A stretch of DNA of 64,000 nt from Elioraea sp. (GTDB lineage: Bacteria; Pseudomonadota; Alphaproteobacteria; Acetobacterales; Acetobacteraceae), in NCBI RefSeq assembly GCF_022842375.1, contig NZ_JALHPR010000017.1:30582-94581 (forward strand), in the 5' to 3' direction. Below the pieces are notes generated by a model. The model had not been told where the DNA came from. It saw only the letters and a list, made by a program, of their open reading frames with translations, and ran no database searches. This document shows, piece after piece, positions 17,746 to 27,365 of the stretch. The number at the start of each line of letters is the position of its first letter. Position 1 is the stretch's first letter. Made by a program: the position numbers and the translations under genes.

Positions 17746-18759
17746 TCAGAGCGACCCGAACAGGGCCGCCGTGTCGCTCATCCGGTTCGAGAAGCCCCAC
17801 TCGTTGTCGTACCAGCCCATCACGCGCACGAGGGTTCCCTCGATCACCGCCGTCTGGCCGGAATCGAAGGTGCAGGAGGCAGGGTTGTGGTTGAAGTCGA
17901 TCGAGACGAGCGGGGCGGCGTTGATTGCGAGGATGCCCTTGAGCGGGCCTTCGGATGCTGCCTTCATCGCTGCGTTCACCTCGTCCTTCGTCACGCTCTT
18001 CCTGAGGTTGGCGTCGAGCGAGACGAGCGAGACGTTCGGCGTCGGCACGCGGATGGCGGTGCCGTCCAGCTTGCCCTTCAGTTCCGGCATCACGAGGCCG
18101 ACGGCCTTGGCAGCGCCAGTCGAGGTCGGGATCATGCTGACGGCGGCGGCACGTGCGCGGTGCAGGTCCTTGTGCAGTGTGTCGACGGTGTTCTGGTCTC
18201 CGGTGTAGGCGTGGATCGTCACCATGTAGCCGCGCTCGACGCCGAACGCGTCGTGCAGCACCTTCACCATCGGCGCCAGGCAGTTGGTGGTGCAGGAGGC
18301 GTTGGAGACGACGGTCATCTCCTTCGTCAGCGTCTGGTGGTTCACGCCGTAGACGATCGTCGCATCCGCGTTCTCGCCGGGGGCCGAGATCAGCACCTTG
18401 CGCGCGCCGGCGGTGAGCAGCAGCGAGGCCTTCTCCTTCGACGTGAAGATGCCCGTGCACTCCATCGCGACATCGATGCCCGCAAGCGGCAGTTTTGCGG
18501 GGTCACGCTCCGCCGTCACCTTGATCGGGCCCCAGGTGCGGCCGCCATGGGTGATCGTCATGCTGTCGGCCGAGGTGGTCACCTCGCCCGGGAAGCGGCC
18601 ATGCACGCTGTCGTAGCGGAAGAGATGCGCGTTCGCCTCGACCGAGCCGAGGTCGTTGATCAGCACAGGCTCCACGTCCGTCCGCCCGCTTTCGACGAGC
18701 GCGCGCAGAACGAGGCGGCCGATGCGGCCGAAGCCGTTGATCGCAACCTTCACAGCCAT
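17746..18759 (-). CDS. gap: glyceraldehyde-3-phosphate dehydrogenase, type I
   Basis: A 337-aa enzyme of glycolysis and the Calvin/gluconeogenic direction. The Rossmann start is [16 protein letters not shown], and the catalytic Cys156 sits in [13 protein letters not shown]. The C-terminal [12 protein letters not shown] is typical. It lies 22 bases after tkt and three before pgk. Confidence 0.97.
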   Translation of the reverse strand: MAVKVAINGFGRIGRLVLRALVESGRTDVEPVLINDLGSVEANAHLFRYDSVHGRFPGEVTTSADSMTITHGGRTWGPIKVTAERDPAKLPLAGIDVAMECTGIFTSKEKASLLLTAGARKVLISAPGENADATIVYGVNHQTLTKEMTVVSNASCTTNCLAPMVKVLHDAFGVERGYMVTIHAYTGDQNTVDTLHKDLHRARAAAVSMIPTSTGAAKAVGLVMPELKGKLDGTAIRVPTPNVSLVSLDANLRKSVTKDEVNAAMKAASEGPLKGILAINAAPLVSIDFNHNPASCTFDSGQTAVIEGTLVRVMGWYDNEWGFSNRMSDTAALFGSL

Positions 18760-18781
18760 GTCGAACTCCTCCTGGGTTGGG

Positions 18782-20818
18782 TCAGTCGAGGCGCCGCGTG
18801 ACGGCGGCAGCCACCGCCTCCGCCGTGATGCCGAAGTGCCGGTAAAGCTTCTCGTAAGGGCCGGATGCGCCGAAGCCCGTCATGCCGATGAAAAGGCCGG
18901 ACAGGCCGAGCACGCGGTCCCACCCGAAGCCGATCGCCGCCTCGATGCCGACGCGCAGGCCCCCGCCGAGGGTGACGGCCTGCGTCGTCTCGTCCTGCTG
19001 CATGAAGAGTTCGAAGCAGGGCATGGAGACCACCGCCGTGGGCACGCCCTCGGCCTCGAGCAGCTCGCGCGCCGCGACCGCAAGCGAGACCTCTGAGCCG
19101 GAGGCGATCAGCGTCGCCTGCCGCTGGGCGGAGGCCTCGACCAGCACGTAGCCGCCGCGGGCGGTCATGTTCTCCGGCGTGTGCGTGGTGCGCAGCGTCG
19201 GCAGCGCCTGGCGGGTGAGTGCCAGAGCGGAAGGCCCGTCGGTGCGCGACAGGGCAAGCGCCCAGGCCTCCGCCGTTTCCACCGCATCGGCCGGGCGGAA
19301 CACGTGCAGGTTCGGGATGGCGCGGAGTGCGGCGAGATGCTCGACGGGCTGGTGCGTTGGCCCATCCTCGCCGAGCCCGATGCTGTCATGCGTGAACACG
19401 TACACCGCCCGCTGGCGCATCAGCGCGGCGAGGCGGATGGCCGGGCGCATGTAGTCGGAGAAGACGAGGAAGGTGCCGCCGAACGGGATCAGCCCGCCAT
19501 GCAGGGCCATGCCGTTCATGGCAGCACCCATCGCATGCTCGCGCACGCCGAAATGGATGTGCCGCCCGCCCCAGTTGTCGGGCGAGAGCGTTCCCATCGC
19601 CTTCACGTGGGTGAGGTTCGAGCCGGTGAGGTCGGCCGACCCGCCGACGAGCTCCGGGATCGCGGGGATGAGCGCCTCGAGCGCCTTCTGGCTCGATTGC
19701 CGGGTGGCGAGCTTGGGCTTCTCGGTCGAGAGCGCCTGTTTCCAGGCATCGAGGCCGGCGCGCCAGTCATCCGGCAGGCGGCCTGACGTGACACGCTCGA
19801 ACTCGGCCCGCTGCGGGCTCTTCTGGATGCGCCGGAGCCAGGCCATCCGCTCGCGCGCACCACGGCGGCCGGCTTCCTGCCAGCCCGCCGCGATGTCGGC
19901 CGGGATGGTGAAGGGAGGCTCGGTCCAGCCGAGTGCTGCCTTGGCGGCGGCGGCCTCGTCAGGCCCGAGCGGGGCGCCGTGCGAGCCCGCGGTGCCGGCC
20001 TTGGTCGGCGCGCCGAAGCCGATGATGGTGCGGCAGGCGATCAGCGTCGGCTTGCCCGACCGCATGGCGTAGCCGAGTGCGCCGGCGATCTCGGCATGGT
20101 CATGCCCGTCGATCCGCTTGGTGGCCCAGCCATAGGCCGCGAAGCGCTTCAGCACGTCATCGGAGCAGGAGAGGTCGGTCGCGCCGTCGATCGAGATGGA
20201 ATTGTCGTCGAACAGCACGGTGAGCTTGGAGAGCTTCAGGTGCCCGGCGAGCGAGGCTGCCTCGTGGCTGATGCCCTCCATCAGGTCGCCGTCGGAGGCG
20301 ATCACCCAGGTGCGATGATCGACCAGCGAGCGGCCGAAGCGGGCGGCGAGCATGCGCTCGGCCATCGCCATGCCGACGGCAGTCGCCAGACCTTGGCCGA
20401 GTGGGCCGGTGGTGGTCTCGATGCCGGGGTGCTCGCCGAACTCCGGGTGGCCGGCGGTGCGGCTGCCGAGCTGGCGGAAATTGCGGAGCTCATCCATCTC
20501 CATCCCGGCATGGCCGGTGAGGTGGAGAAGGCCGTAGAGCAGCATCGAGCCATGGCCGGCCGAGAGCACGAAACGGTCACGGTCAGGCCAGCGGGGGTCG
20601 GCGGCGTCGAACTTGAGCACCTTCGTCCAGAGCGTTGCGGCGACATCCGCCATCCCCATGGGCATGCCGGGATGGCCGGACTTGGCGGCCTCGACCGCAT
20701 CGATGGCGAGCGCGCGCAGCGCATCGGCCATCCGCCGCTCCGGCCCCGCCGTGCGTTCCAGCAGCTCGGCCATTGCCTGGGCTGCAATCAGGGGTGCGCT
20801 CGTGTCGGTCGTTGCCAA
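18782..20818 (-). CDS. tkt: transketolase
   Basis: A 678-aa thiamine-diphosphate enzyme that moves two-carbon units in the pentose phosphate pathway. The cofactor motif is [20 protein letters not shown] with [12 protein letters not shown]. The pyrimidine domain has [15 protein letters not shown] and [19 protein letters not shown]. The start is TTG at 20818 with GGAGAG about ten bases upstream; an in-frame ATG lies 15 codons later, but the family usually begins near [12 protein letters not shown], so either start is compatible. It is first in tkt-gap-pgk behind a good promoter. Confidence 0.96.
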   Translation of the reverse strand: MATTDTSAPLIAAQAMAELLERTAGPERRMADALRALAIDAVEAAKSGHPGMPMGMADVAATLWTKVLKFDAADPRWPDRDRFVLSAGHGSMLLYGLLHLTGHAGMEMDELRNFRQLGSRTAGHPEFGEHPGIETTTGPLGQGLATAVGMAMAERMLAARFGRSLVDHRTWVIASDGDLMEGISHEAASLAGHLKLSKLTVLFDDNSISIDGATDLSCSDDVLKRFAAYGWATKRIDGHDHAEIAGALGYAMRSGKPTLIACRTIIGFGAPTKAGTAGSHGAPLGPDEAAAAKAALGWTEPPFTIPADIAAGWQEAGRRGARERMAWLRRIQKSPQRAEFERVTSGRLPDDWRAGLDAWKQALSTEKPKLATRQSSQKALEALIPAIPELVGGSADLTGSNLTHVKAMGTLSPDNWGGRHIHFGVREHAMGAAMNGMALHGGLIPFGGTFLVFSDYMRPAIRLAALMRQRAVYVFTHDSIGLGEDGPTHQPVEHLAALRAIPNLHVFRPADAVETAEAWALALSRTDGPSALALTRQALPTLRTTHTPENMTARGGYVLVEASAQRQATLIASGSEVSLAVAARELLEAEGVPTAVVSMPCFELFMQQDETTQAVTLGGGLRVGIEAAIGFGWDRVLGLSGLFIGMTGFGASGPYEKLYRHFGITAEAVAAAVTRRLD

Positions 20819-20883
20819 GGACAGGGCTCTCCGCGGTCAGCCGTGGCGGGAGGTGCCCGCCGAGGTGGCTATGGAACGGGGTG

Positions 20884-20912
20884 GCTATAGAAAGGGGCAG
20901 GGGCGGCGGCAA
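20884..20912 (-). promoter_or_regulatory. sigma70-type promoter for tkt-gap-pgk
   Basis: On the minus strand TTGCCG (-35, 20907-20912) and TATAGC (-10, 20884-20889) are separated by 17 bases. It lies 66 bases before the tkt start. Confidence 0.55.
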
Positions 20913-20967
20913 CCCCCTTCGCCGCCGCCCTGGCTGGTGAAACCCGAATGTGGGCGCCTGGTTCGCG

Positions 20968-21993
20968 CTATCGCATGAGTCCCCGCTCGGCGATCCAGGC
21001 CTGGATCAGCCCGGCGATCTGGTCGCTGTTGTCGTCCATCATCAGCATGTGGGAGTTGCCGGTGATGCCGCGCGCGGGGAGCGAGAGCTCATCCGCCCGC
21101 CCGCCCTTCTCGCGGATGGCAGCACCCCAGCGGTCGATCGCCGGCTTGATGCGTGTCCAGAGCGCGTTTTCGCCCAGGTAGTCGCCCCAGACGATGAGAT
21201 GGGGAATGTCCTTCACCTTCGCGGCATCGTCGTTCGCCGGGTTCGGCGCGCCGGAGGGTTCGACGGCGATGATGCCCTTGATCTTGTCGGGCGCGTTCAG
21301 CGCGGCGCGGAAGGCGAAGTTGCCGCCCTGGCTGTGCACGACGATCACGCAGGGGCAGACGCGCTGGACATAGGCATCGTAGGCCGCCTGGATCATCGGG
21401 TCGGTCGTCACCCAGCGGGGGACGGATTGCTTGGTGAACTGGTCCCACGCAGCGACGGGGAAGCGCGTGCCCTGGTAGGTGCGGCGGCCGGCCGCCTCGC
21501 GGGCCCAGCCATCGGCCGGGCCGACGCGGAAGAGGTGCCAGCCCTCGCCCATGGTGCGGAACACCGGCTCGCCACCCAGGATCTCGGGAAAGCGCGCCCA
21601 GCCTGCACGTCCACGCTCGACTGCATCGGAGGTGTAGACATCGTGGCCAGCGCGGAGGAACGCCATCTGCCAGCCCGGGCGGCCATCGGGGGTCGTCTCC
21701 CACGTCACGCCGGTGAGGCCGCCGCCATGCATCAGCAGCAGCGGATAGCGGGCGCGGGGGTCAGCCAGGCGCACGTACTGCACGTACATCTGGCCTGCCT
21801 GGAAATCGCCGTTCGGGTCGTAGCGGAAGGGCGGGGAGCCCGGGCTGAAGGTGATCTCCTTCGTCGCGAGCCCAGAGACGGTCGCGACCTGGCCGCCGAC
21901 ATGGAAGCTGCCGATCTCGCGGACGGCGATGTCCTGGGCCGATGCGGTGCCGGCCAGCAGCAGCAGCGCCGCTGCGAGTGACGTTGTCTTCAT
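20968..21993 (-). CDS. secreted alpha/beta hydrolase, esterase 713-like
   Basis: A 341-aa exported hydrolase. The signal peptide is MKTTSLAAALLLLAGTASA, followed by a mature chain starting QDIAV. The nucleophile elbow VVHSQGGNFAFRAAL, an oxyanion HGGGLTGVTWETTPDGRPGW and a late SHMLMMDDNSDQIA histidine fit the esterase 713-like alpha/beta hydrolases. A strong ribosome site (GGAGAGGAAACG) precedes the ATG. It is the last gene of a three-gene unit with an ABM-fold protein and an M20 amidohydrolase. The substrate is unknown. Confidence 0.8.
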   Translation of the reverse strand: MKTTSLAAALLLLAGTASAQDIAVREIGSFHVGGQVATVSGLATKEITFSPGSPPFRYDPNGDFQAGQMYVQYVRLADPRARYPLLLMHGGGLTGVTWETTPDGRPGWQMAFLRAGHDVYTSDAVERGRAGWARFPEILGGEPVFRTMGEGWHLFRVGPADGWAREAAGRRTYQGTRFPVAAWDQFTKQSVPRWVTTDPMIQAAYDAYVQRVCPCVIVVHSQGGNFAFRAALNAPDKIKGIIAVEPSGAPNPANDDAAKVKDIPHLIVWGDYLGENALWTRIKPAIDRWGAAIREKGGRADELSLPARGITGNSHMLMMDDNSDQIAGLIQAWIAERGLMR

Positions 21994-22030
21994 CGTTTCC
22001 TCTCCGATTTATTCTTGCTGGGAGTCGACT

Positions 22031-22342
22031 CTAGAGCGGCTTCAGCACCTCGATCACCGCGCCCTTCACGAAGGGCTTCACCGCCGCGCGATACGCGGTC
22101 ATGTGCGGAGCCGTGCTGTGCGCCTTCAGCGCCGCGGCATCGCGCCAACGCTCGACGATGATCACCGTGTCCTCGCCCGCCAGGGTCTGCGCGCCGAGAA
22201 CGCCAGGCTCGTCGCCCGTCGCGTCATAGGCGATGCAGCCATCCTCGGCGTGAACGTCGGGCTGCACCGTGCGGAACGCGGCGAGCCACTGCTCCCGTGT
22301 GCCGGGGTTCAGGCTGATGCGGGCAAGGACGTGGATCATCAA
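22031..22342 (-). CDS. antibiotic biosynthesis monooxygenase (ABM) domain protein
   Basis: A 103-aa dimeric alpha+beta-barrel protein. HVLARISLNPGTREQWLAAF, then EDGCIAYDATGD and VIIVERWRDAAALKAHSTAPHM, match the ABM/YgiN quinol monooxygenase family. It overlaps the upstream amidohydrolase by four bases, so the two are coupled. YgiN-type enzymes act on quinols without cofactors; the role here is not determined. Confidence 0.8.
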   Translation of the reverse strand: MMIHVLARISLNPGTREQWLAAFRTVQPDVHAEDGCIAYDATGDEPGVLGAQTLAGEDTVIIVERWRDAAALKAHSTAPHMTAYRAAVKPFVKGAVIEVLKPL

Positions 22343-23592
22343 AGGCTCCTGTTGGCACGGGCGAGGATGGCATCGCAGAGGACCTGCGCGCCGGCGGCGG
22401 CGTGGTCGGGGAGGATGCTCTCCTCCTCGTTGTGGCTGAGCCCGTCCTTGCAGGGGACGAAGATCATCGCGGTGGGCACGCTGCGCGCGACGTAGACGGC
22501 ATCGTGCCCGGCACCGGAGACGATCTCGCGCGCGCTCATGCCATGCCGCCGCGCCGCCTCGGCGACGAGCGCGACGCAGGACGCATCGAAGGGCTGGGCC
22601 GTGATGCGGAACAGCTCGGTGAGCGCGAGGGAGAGGCGGTTCTCGTCGGCGATCGCCTGTGCTGCCTTCGGGAACGCCTCGGCGAGGCCAAGCAGCGTCG
22701 CATCATCGGGGTGGCGGAACTCGACGGAGAAGCGCACCTCGCCGGGCACGACGTTGCGGCTGTTCGGCAGCACCTGGAGCTGCCCCACCGTGCCGCGGCC
22801 GCTCTCGCCCTTCTCACGCATCATGCGGTCGACCAGGTCGATGATCCGCGCCGCACCGACCAGCGCATCGCGGCGCGCCGAAGGGGGCGTTGTGCCGGCG
22901 TGGCTGTCGCGCCCCGTCAGCACCGCGTCGTACCACACCTGAGCCTGCGCGCCGGTGACGATGCCGATGGTCCGGTCCTCTGCCTCCAGGATCGGACCCT
23001 GCTCGATATGCAGCTCGAAATAGGCATCGGCCGGGAAGGGTTCCGCCTTCTGCGTGCCGCGATAGCCGATCGCGTCGAGCGCGCTTTCGACCGTCACGCC
23101 CTCGGTGTCGGCGAGCGCATAGGCCTTGGGCAGGGAATAGACGCCAGCCCACACGCCGGAGCCCATCAGCGAGTGGCCGAAGCGCGAGCCTTCCTCGTCG
23201 GTCCAGTTGCAGAGGATGAGCGGCGCATCGGTCTCGATGCCGGCCTCGTTCAGCGTGCGCACCACCTCGAGCCCGGCAATGACGCCGAGGGCGCCGTCGA
23301 ACTTGCCGCCAGAGGGCTGGCTGTCGAGATGGCTGCCGAACAGGACGGGCAGGCGCCCGGGATCACGCCCCTTGCGGGTGGCGAACATGTTGCCGATCGC
23401 ATCGACCGTGACGGTGAGGCCCTCGCGCTCGCAGAGGGAGCGGAATCGGTCGCGCCCCCGCTTGTCGACATCGGTCAGCGTCAGCCGCTTCACGCCCCCT
23501 TTCGGCGTGGCCCCGATCGCGGCCATGTCCATCAGCGCATCCCACAGCCGCCGCGGATCGATCCGCGCGTTGTCGGCGCGTGGCACACCCAT
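22339..23592 (-). CDS. M20-family Zn-dependent amidohydrolase (N-carbamoyl-L-amino-acid hydrolase/allantoate amidohydrolase type)
   Basis: A 417-aa enzyme of the AmaB/HyuC/AllC group. Metal and catalytic motifs are GSHLDSQPSGGKFDGALGV, CNWTDEEGSRFGHSLMGSGVWAG, FELHIEQGPILE and the C-terminal GAGHDAVYVA. It hydrolyses N-carbamoyl groups or ureido acids; the members cannot be told apart by eye. The frame stays open into a palindromic repeat upstream, but the ATG at 23592 with GAGGGAGG at short spacing is the real start. Confidence 0.85.
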   Translation of the reverse strand: MGVPRADNARIDPRRLWDALMDMAAIGATPKGGVKRLTLTDVDKRGRDRFRSLCEREGLTVTVDAIGNMFATRKGRDPGRLPVLFGSHLDSQPSGGKFDGALGVIAGLEVVRTLNEAGIETDAPLILCNWTDEEGSRFGHSLMGSGVWAGVYSLPKAYALADTEGVTVESALDAIGYRGTQKAEPFPADAYFELHIEQGPILEAEDRTIGIVTGAQAQVWYDAVLTGRDSHAGTTPPSARRDALVGAARIIDLVDRMMREKGESGRGTVGQLQVLPNSRNVVPGEVRFSVEFRHPDDATLLGLAEAFPKAAQAIADENRLSLALTELFRITAQPFDASCVALVAEAARRHGMSAREIVSGAGHDAVYVARSVPTAMIFVPCKDGLSHNEEESILPDHAAAGAQVLCDAILARANRSL

Positions 23593-23654
23593 GCCATCCT
23601 CCCTCACCCGTTGTGCGGCCATTGTGCAGCGGTGGGGCTGAGCCGCAAGGCCCG

Positions 23655-23760
23655 CCCCCTCACCCTGTCCCTCTCCCGCAAGCGGGAGAGGGGACGCTGC
23701 GGCGACACCAACGACAGAAGCCCTCTCCCCCCGCTGGGGGGAGAGGGTTGGGTGAGGGGG
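23655..23760. repeat. palindromic intergenic repeat, two inverted units
   Basis: A unit of CCCCTCACCCTGTCCCTCTC followed by a CCGC/GCGG-type hairpin occupies about 23655-23698. A second, inverted unit at 23721-23760 ends in GGGTGAGGGG. Inner arms form hairpins (CTCTCCCGCAAGCGGGAGAG; CCTCTCCC/GGGAGAGG). The same unit appears at 33325-33512. It sits between divergent genes and its translation (GEGQGEG-like) explains spurious N-terminal extensions. Confidence 0.8.
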
Positions 23761-23839
23761 GCGCGTGGTGCTGTGCCGCACTGTCCTCCTGTCCCGCCCC
23801 CGCACTCGACAGGCGGGCGCCGCGCCCTACCTTGCGGCG

Positions 23840-24631
23840 ATGCAGAGCACCATCCCCCCCACCATCCCCACCACGATTCCCCGGGCCGCCCTCGTCACCG
23901 GCGGGGCGCGCCGCCTCGGCCGTGCCATCGCGCTCGCGTTCGCCGAGGCCGGGTTCGACCTGGCGATCCACTATTCCGCCAGCGCGGCAGAGGCCGAGGG
24001 GACCGCAGCCGACATCCGCTCCCTCGGCCGCCGTGCCGTCACGCTCCGCGCCGACCTCGCGCGCGAGGTGGAGGTGGCCGCGCTCATCCCCGCCGCGGCC
24101 GAGGCGCTGGGCCCGCTTGGCGTCCTGGTCAATAACGCCTCGACCTTCGAGCGCGACGAGATCGGCGACGCGACGCGCGCGAGTTGGGACCAGCACATGG
24201 AGCCCAACCTGCGCGCGCCGTTCGTGCTGACGCAGGGCTTCGCCGCTGCTCTGCCGGCGGGGAGGGAGGGCGTGGTGATCAACCTGCTCGACCAGCGCGT
24301 CTGGTCGCTCACCCCGCATTTCGTCAGCTACACGGTGAGCAAGGCGGCCCTGTGGGCGCTGACGCAGAGCCTCGCCCTCGCGCTCGCCCCGCGCATCCGC
24401 GTGAACGGCATCGGGCCGGGGCCGGCGATGCCGAGCCCGCGGCAGAGCCAGGCGCAGTTCGACCGGCAATGCGCCTCCGTCCCGCTCGGCCGTGGCACGA
24501 GCGCGGGGGAGGTGGCGCGCGCCGCTCTCGCAATCCTGTCCCTGCCGGCCATGACGGGGCAGATGATCGCGCTTGACGGCGGGCAGCATCTGCAATGGTC
24601 TGCCGCCCACTCCGGAGAGCCAGAGGAATAG
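23840..24631 (+). CDS. SDR oxidoreductase, pteridine reductase/FolM-like
   Basis: A 263-aa NADPH-dependent short-chain dehydrogenase. The nucleotide-binding turn is TGGARRLGRA, the TGxxxRxG form found in pteridine reductases and dihydromonapterin reductase instead of TGxxxGxG. NNAS and the YxxxK catalytic pair (SYTVSKAAL) are present. It is followed ten bases on by folB, which supports a pterin substrate. I infer a role in reducing dihydromonapterin or dihydrofolate. Confidence 0.75.
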   Translation: MQSTIPPTIPTTIPRAALVTGGARRLGRAIALAFAEAGFDLAIHYSASAAEAEGTAADIRSLGRRAVTLRADLAREVEVAALIPAAAEALGPLGVLVNNASTFERDEIGDATRASWDQHMEPNLRAPFVLTQGFAAALPAGREGVVINLLDQRVWSLTPHFVSYTVSKAALWALTQSLALALAPRIRVNGIGPGPAMPSPRQSQAQFDRQCASVPLGRGTSAGEVARAALAILSLPAMTGQMIALDGGQHLQWSAAHSGEPEE

Positions 24632-24640
24632 GCGGGACGC

Positions 24641-25066
24641 ATGGACCCCATGGCCGACAGGCGGATCGCGCAGGCAGCGCTCGCGCTCCGCCACGTGTTC
24701 ATCCGTGACCTCGTGCTCGAGGCCGCCATCGGGGTGCATGCCCACGAACGGGGCGGTACGCAGCGCATCCGCCTCAACATCGACCTTGGGGTGGAGGACG
24801 ACGGCGCGCGCGCTCTGTCGCGGGCAGGGGTGGGGCGGGACGAGCTCTCCCGGGTGGTCGACTACGGGGCGGTGGTGGAGGCGGCGCGGGCGGTCGTGGC
24901 GTCGGGCCATGTCGCGCTGGTGGAGACGCTGGCGGAAAGGATCGCCGAGGCCTGCCTGCTCGATCCGCGCGTCAGGATCGTTCGCGTAAGGGTTGAGAAG
25001 CTTGACGTGATCCCCGACGCAGCCTCGGTTGGCGTCGAGATCGAGCGTCGCAACGCCGAACGCTGA
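24641..25066 (+). CDS. folB: dihydroneopterin aldolase (FolB)
   Basis: A 141-aa enzyme that cleaves 7,8-dihydroneopterin to 6-hydroxymethyl-dihydropterin in folate synthesis. The FolB pattern is clear: VFIRDLVLEAAIGVHAHERGG (catalytic Glu in the HER motif), then LVETLAERIAEACL and VRVEKLDVIPDAASVGVEIER with the catalytic Lys. Length is slightly above the usual 120 because of about 15 extra N-terminal residues. It is coupled to a pteridine-reductase-like SDR. folP and folK are not nearby. Confidence 0.85.
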   Translation: MDPMADRRIAQAALALRHVFIRDLVLEAAIGVHAHERGGTQRIRLNIDLGVEDDGARALSRAGVGRDELSRVVDYGAVVEAARAVVASGHVALVETLAERIAEACLLDPRVRIVRVRVEKLDVIPDAASVGVEIERRNAER

Positions 25067-25343
25067 CGGCGAAACTTGTCCACCGGCCGCGTGTGAGGCC
25101 CAAGCGACGTTCGCGTGACAATGCTGCCACGACGCGAACAGCGGGGCGTGCGACGGATTACAGCTTGACTCAAGTTTTTCAATGCCTTGCCAGTTGCTGC
25201 CCAAAGCTTGGGCATTTCGTTAAACTTGAGCGGAAAGGCCCGACTCGCATTGTCGCGAGAACGTTCCTCACAGACTTATCCACACGAGCGGTGGATGGTG
25301 TGATCCGTGGAAGTTGCGCGCATAGGATGGAAGCATAACGCGC
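25067..25343. other. AT-rich intergenic gap with a perfect DnaA box and inverted repeats
   Basis: This 277-base gap between folB and uvrC is visibly richer in A+T than its surroundings. It contains the exact DnaA box TTATCCACA at 25276-25284 and a 7/9 match TTGTCCACC at 25076-25084. A nine-base inverted repeat, CTCAAGTTT (25169-25177) and AAACTTGAG (25222-25230), encloses a smaller hairpin GCCCAA/TTGGGC (25199-25213). GANTC methylation sites occur at 25167 and 25242. It may hold a folB terminator, a uvrC control region, or part of an origin. Confidence 0.5.
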
Positions 25344-27296
25344 ATGACGCGAACTCCTGACACGAATTCGCCAGAAGAGGGCGGAGGCGCAGAGGCACCC
25401 AAGCTGCGCGGCAGCGCCGTGATCAGCGCTGCACTTGCCACGCTGCCGCCCGGGCCCGGCGTCTACCGGATGCTCGATAGGGCCGGCCGTGCCCTCTATG
25501 TCGGCAAGGCCCGCAGCCTCAGGAAGCGGGTCGCAGCCTATACGCGCCCCGCACGCCTGCCCGAACGCCTCAGGCGCATGGTGAACGAGACGATCACGCT
25601 CGAGATCGTCACCACCCATACGGAAGCCGAGGCGCTGCTGCTCGAGGCCAACCTCATCAAGAAGCTCGAGCCGAAGTTCAACATCGTCCTCCGCGACGAC
25701 AAGTCCTACCCCTGGCTCGCGCTGAACCCGGGCCTCGGCTATCCGCGCATTGCCAAGCACCGTGGCTCGCCGAAGCCCGGGGCCGAGTATTTCGGCCCCT
25801 ACGCCTCGGCGTGGGCCGTGAACCAGGCGATGACGGCCTTGCAGCGGGCCTTCCTGCTGCGGTCCTGCACCGATGCCATGTTCGAGAGCCGAACGCGCCC
25901 CTGCCTGCTGTTCCAGATCAAGCGCTGTGCGGCGCCCTGCGTCGGCCGCATCGGGGAGGAGGACTATGCCCGCCTCGTCACCCAGGCGCGGCGCTTCCTC
26001 GAGGGCGGGTCGGGCGATGTACAGAAGGAGCTCGCCACCGAGATGGAGGCAGCCGCCGCCGCGCTCGCGTTCGAGCATGCCGCGCGGCTGCGCGACCGCA
26101 TCCGCGGCCTCACCCACGTGCAGGGCAATGACAGCGCACACGCGCACGACGTCGCGGAAGCCGACGTGATCGCGGCACACCAGGCCTCGGGGCTCACCTG
26201 CATCCAGGTGTTCTTCATCCGCGGCGGGCGGAACAACGGCAACCGCGCCTTCTTTCCCGTCCATGGCGAGGGCGAGAGCGCGGGTGCGGTGCTCGGCGCC
26301 TTCATCGGCCAGTTCTATGACGACAAGCCCCCGCCGCGGCTGCTGCTGCTCAGCCACGAGGTGCCGGGCGCACGGCTCGTCGCCGACGCGCTGTCGCTGA
26401 AGGCCGGCGGTGCGGTGACGATCGCGGTGCCGAAGCGCGGCGGCAAGCACGACATGGTCGTGCATGCCGAGACCAATGCGCGCGAGGCGATCGAGCGAAG
26501 GCTGGCCGAGCGCGCGGGGCAGGGCGCGCTGCTCGATGGGGTCGCGCGCGCCTTCGGCCTCGCCAGCCCGCCCGCCCGCATCGAGGTTTACGACAACAGC
26601 CACACGCGCGGGCGCGAGCCCTATGGCGTGATGATCGTCGCCGGGCCGACCGGGTTCATGAAGCAGGCCTATCGCAAGTTCATCATCAAGGGCGAGAAGG
26701 CCGAGGTCACGCCGGGCGATGACATCGGCATGATGCGCGAGGTGCTCGGCCGCCGCTTCGGACGCCTGCTGCGCGAGAGCGAGGAGGAGGCCGACGGCGC
26801 CAGGGGCGAATCATGGCCCGACCTCGTGCTGATCGATGGCGGGGCGACGCAGCTTGCCGCCGCCGCCGAGACGCTGGCCGAACTCGGCGTCGAGGATGTT
26901 CCCCTCGTCGCAATTGCCAAGGGGCCCGACCGCAACGCGGGTCGTGAGCGGTTCTTCATCCCCGGCCGGGAGCCGTTCGACCTGCCGCCGCGCGACCCGG
27001 TGCTCTACTACCTGCAGCGGCTGCGCGACGAAGCGCACAGGTTCGCGATCTCGGCCCACCGCGCGGCGCGGCAGAAGACGCTGTCCCGCTCCGGCCTCGA
27101 TGGCGTGGACGGCATCGGGCCGGCACGCAAACGTGCGCTTCTCAACCATTTCGGCTCGGCCCGCGGCGTGGCGCAGGCAGGGCTTCCCGCGCTCGAGGCC
27201 TGCCCCGGGATCGACCGTGCCATGGCGCACCGCATCTATGAGCATTTCCATCCCGGCAGCCTGCCAGCTAGAGTGCCCCGCACGACGGAGGGGTGA
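25344..27296 (+). CDS. uvrC: excinuclease ABC subunit C
   Basis: A 650-aa endonuclease that makes both incisions in nucleotide excision repair. An N-terminal GIY-YIG domain ([20 protein letters not shown], about residues 33-110), a UVR domain near 210-240, the UvrC/RNase H-like domain ([28 protein letters not shown]) and a C-terminal helix-hairpin-helix pair ([16 protein letters not shown]) are all present. The full-length protein matches the family. Confidence 0.96.
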   Translation: MTRTPDTNSPEEGGGAEAPKLRGSAVISAALATLPPGPGVYRMLDRAGRALYVGKARSLRKRVAAYTRPARLPERLRRMVNETITLEIVTTHTEAEALLLEANLIKKLEPKFNIVLRDDKSYPWLALNPGLGYPRIAKHRGSPKPGAEYFGPYASAWAVNQAMTALQRAFLLRSCTDAMFESRTRPCLLFQIKRCAAPCVGRIGEEDYARLVTQARRFLEGGSGDVQKELATEMEAAAAALAFEHAARLRDRIRGLTHVQGNDSAHAHDVAEADVIAAHQASGLTCIQVFFIRGGRNNGNRAFFPVHGEGESAGAVLGAFIGQFYDDKPPPRLLLLSHEVPGARLVADALSLKAGGAVTIAVPKRGGKHDMVVHAETNAREAIERRLAERAGQGALLDGVARAFGLASPPARIEVYDNSHTRGREPYGVMIVAGPTGFMKQAYRKFIIKGEKAEVTPGDDIGMMREVLGRRFGRLLRESEEEADGARGESWPDLVLIDGGATQLAAAAETLAELGVEDVPLVAIAKGPDRNAGRERFFIPGREPFDLPPRDPVLYYLQRLRDEAHRFAISAHRAARQKTLSRSGLDGVDGIGPARKRALLNHFGSARGVAQAGLPALEACPGIDRAMAHRIYEHFHPGSLPARVPRTTEG

Positions 27297-27365
27297 TCCC
27301 ATCCGCCGCAAGCCCGCGCTGCCGGAGCGTGGGTAGAAGCCAGGACGCCCCAGGACCGCATCGCC

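Noticed and set aside
16015..18801. A 928-codon open frame on the plus strand
   Set aside because: It is antisense to gap, pgk and the NTF2-like gene, which have clear motifs. Its His/Arg/Ala-rich translation is the usual shadow of G+C-rich genes.
23593..23805. A 71-residue N-terminal extension of the M20 amidohydrolase
   Set aside because: It is a translation of the palindromic repeat and lacks homology to the family; a good ribosome site precedes the later ATG.
25067..25343. Calling the folB-uvrC gap a chromosomal origin
   Set aside because: Only one exact DnaA box and one weaker one are present, with no dnaA, parA or hemE nearby. It is kept as a hypothesis in findings, not as an annotated origin.
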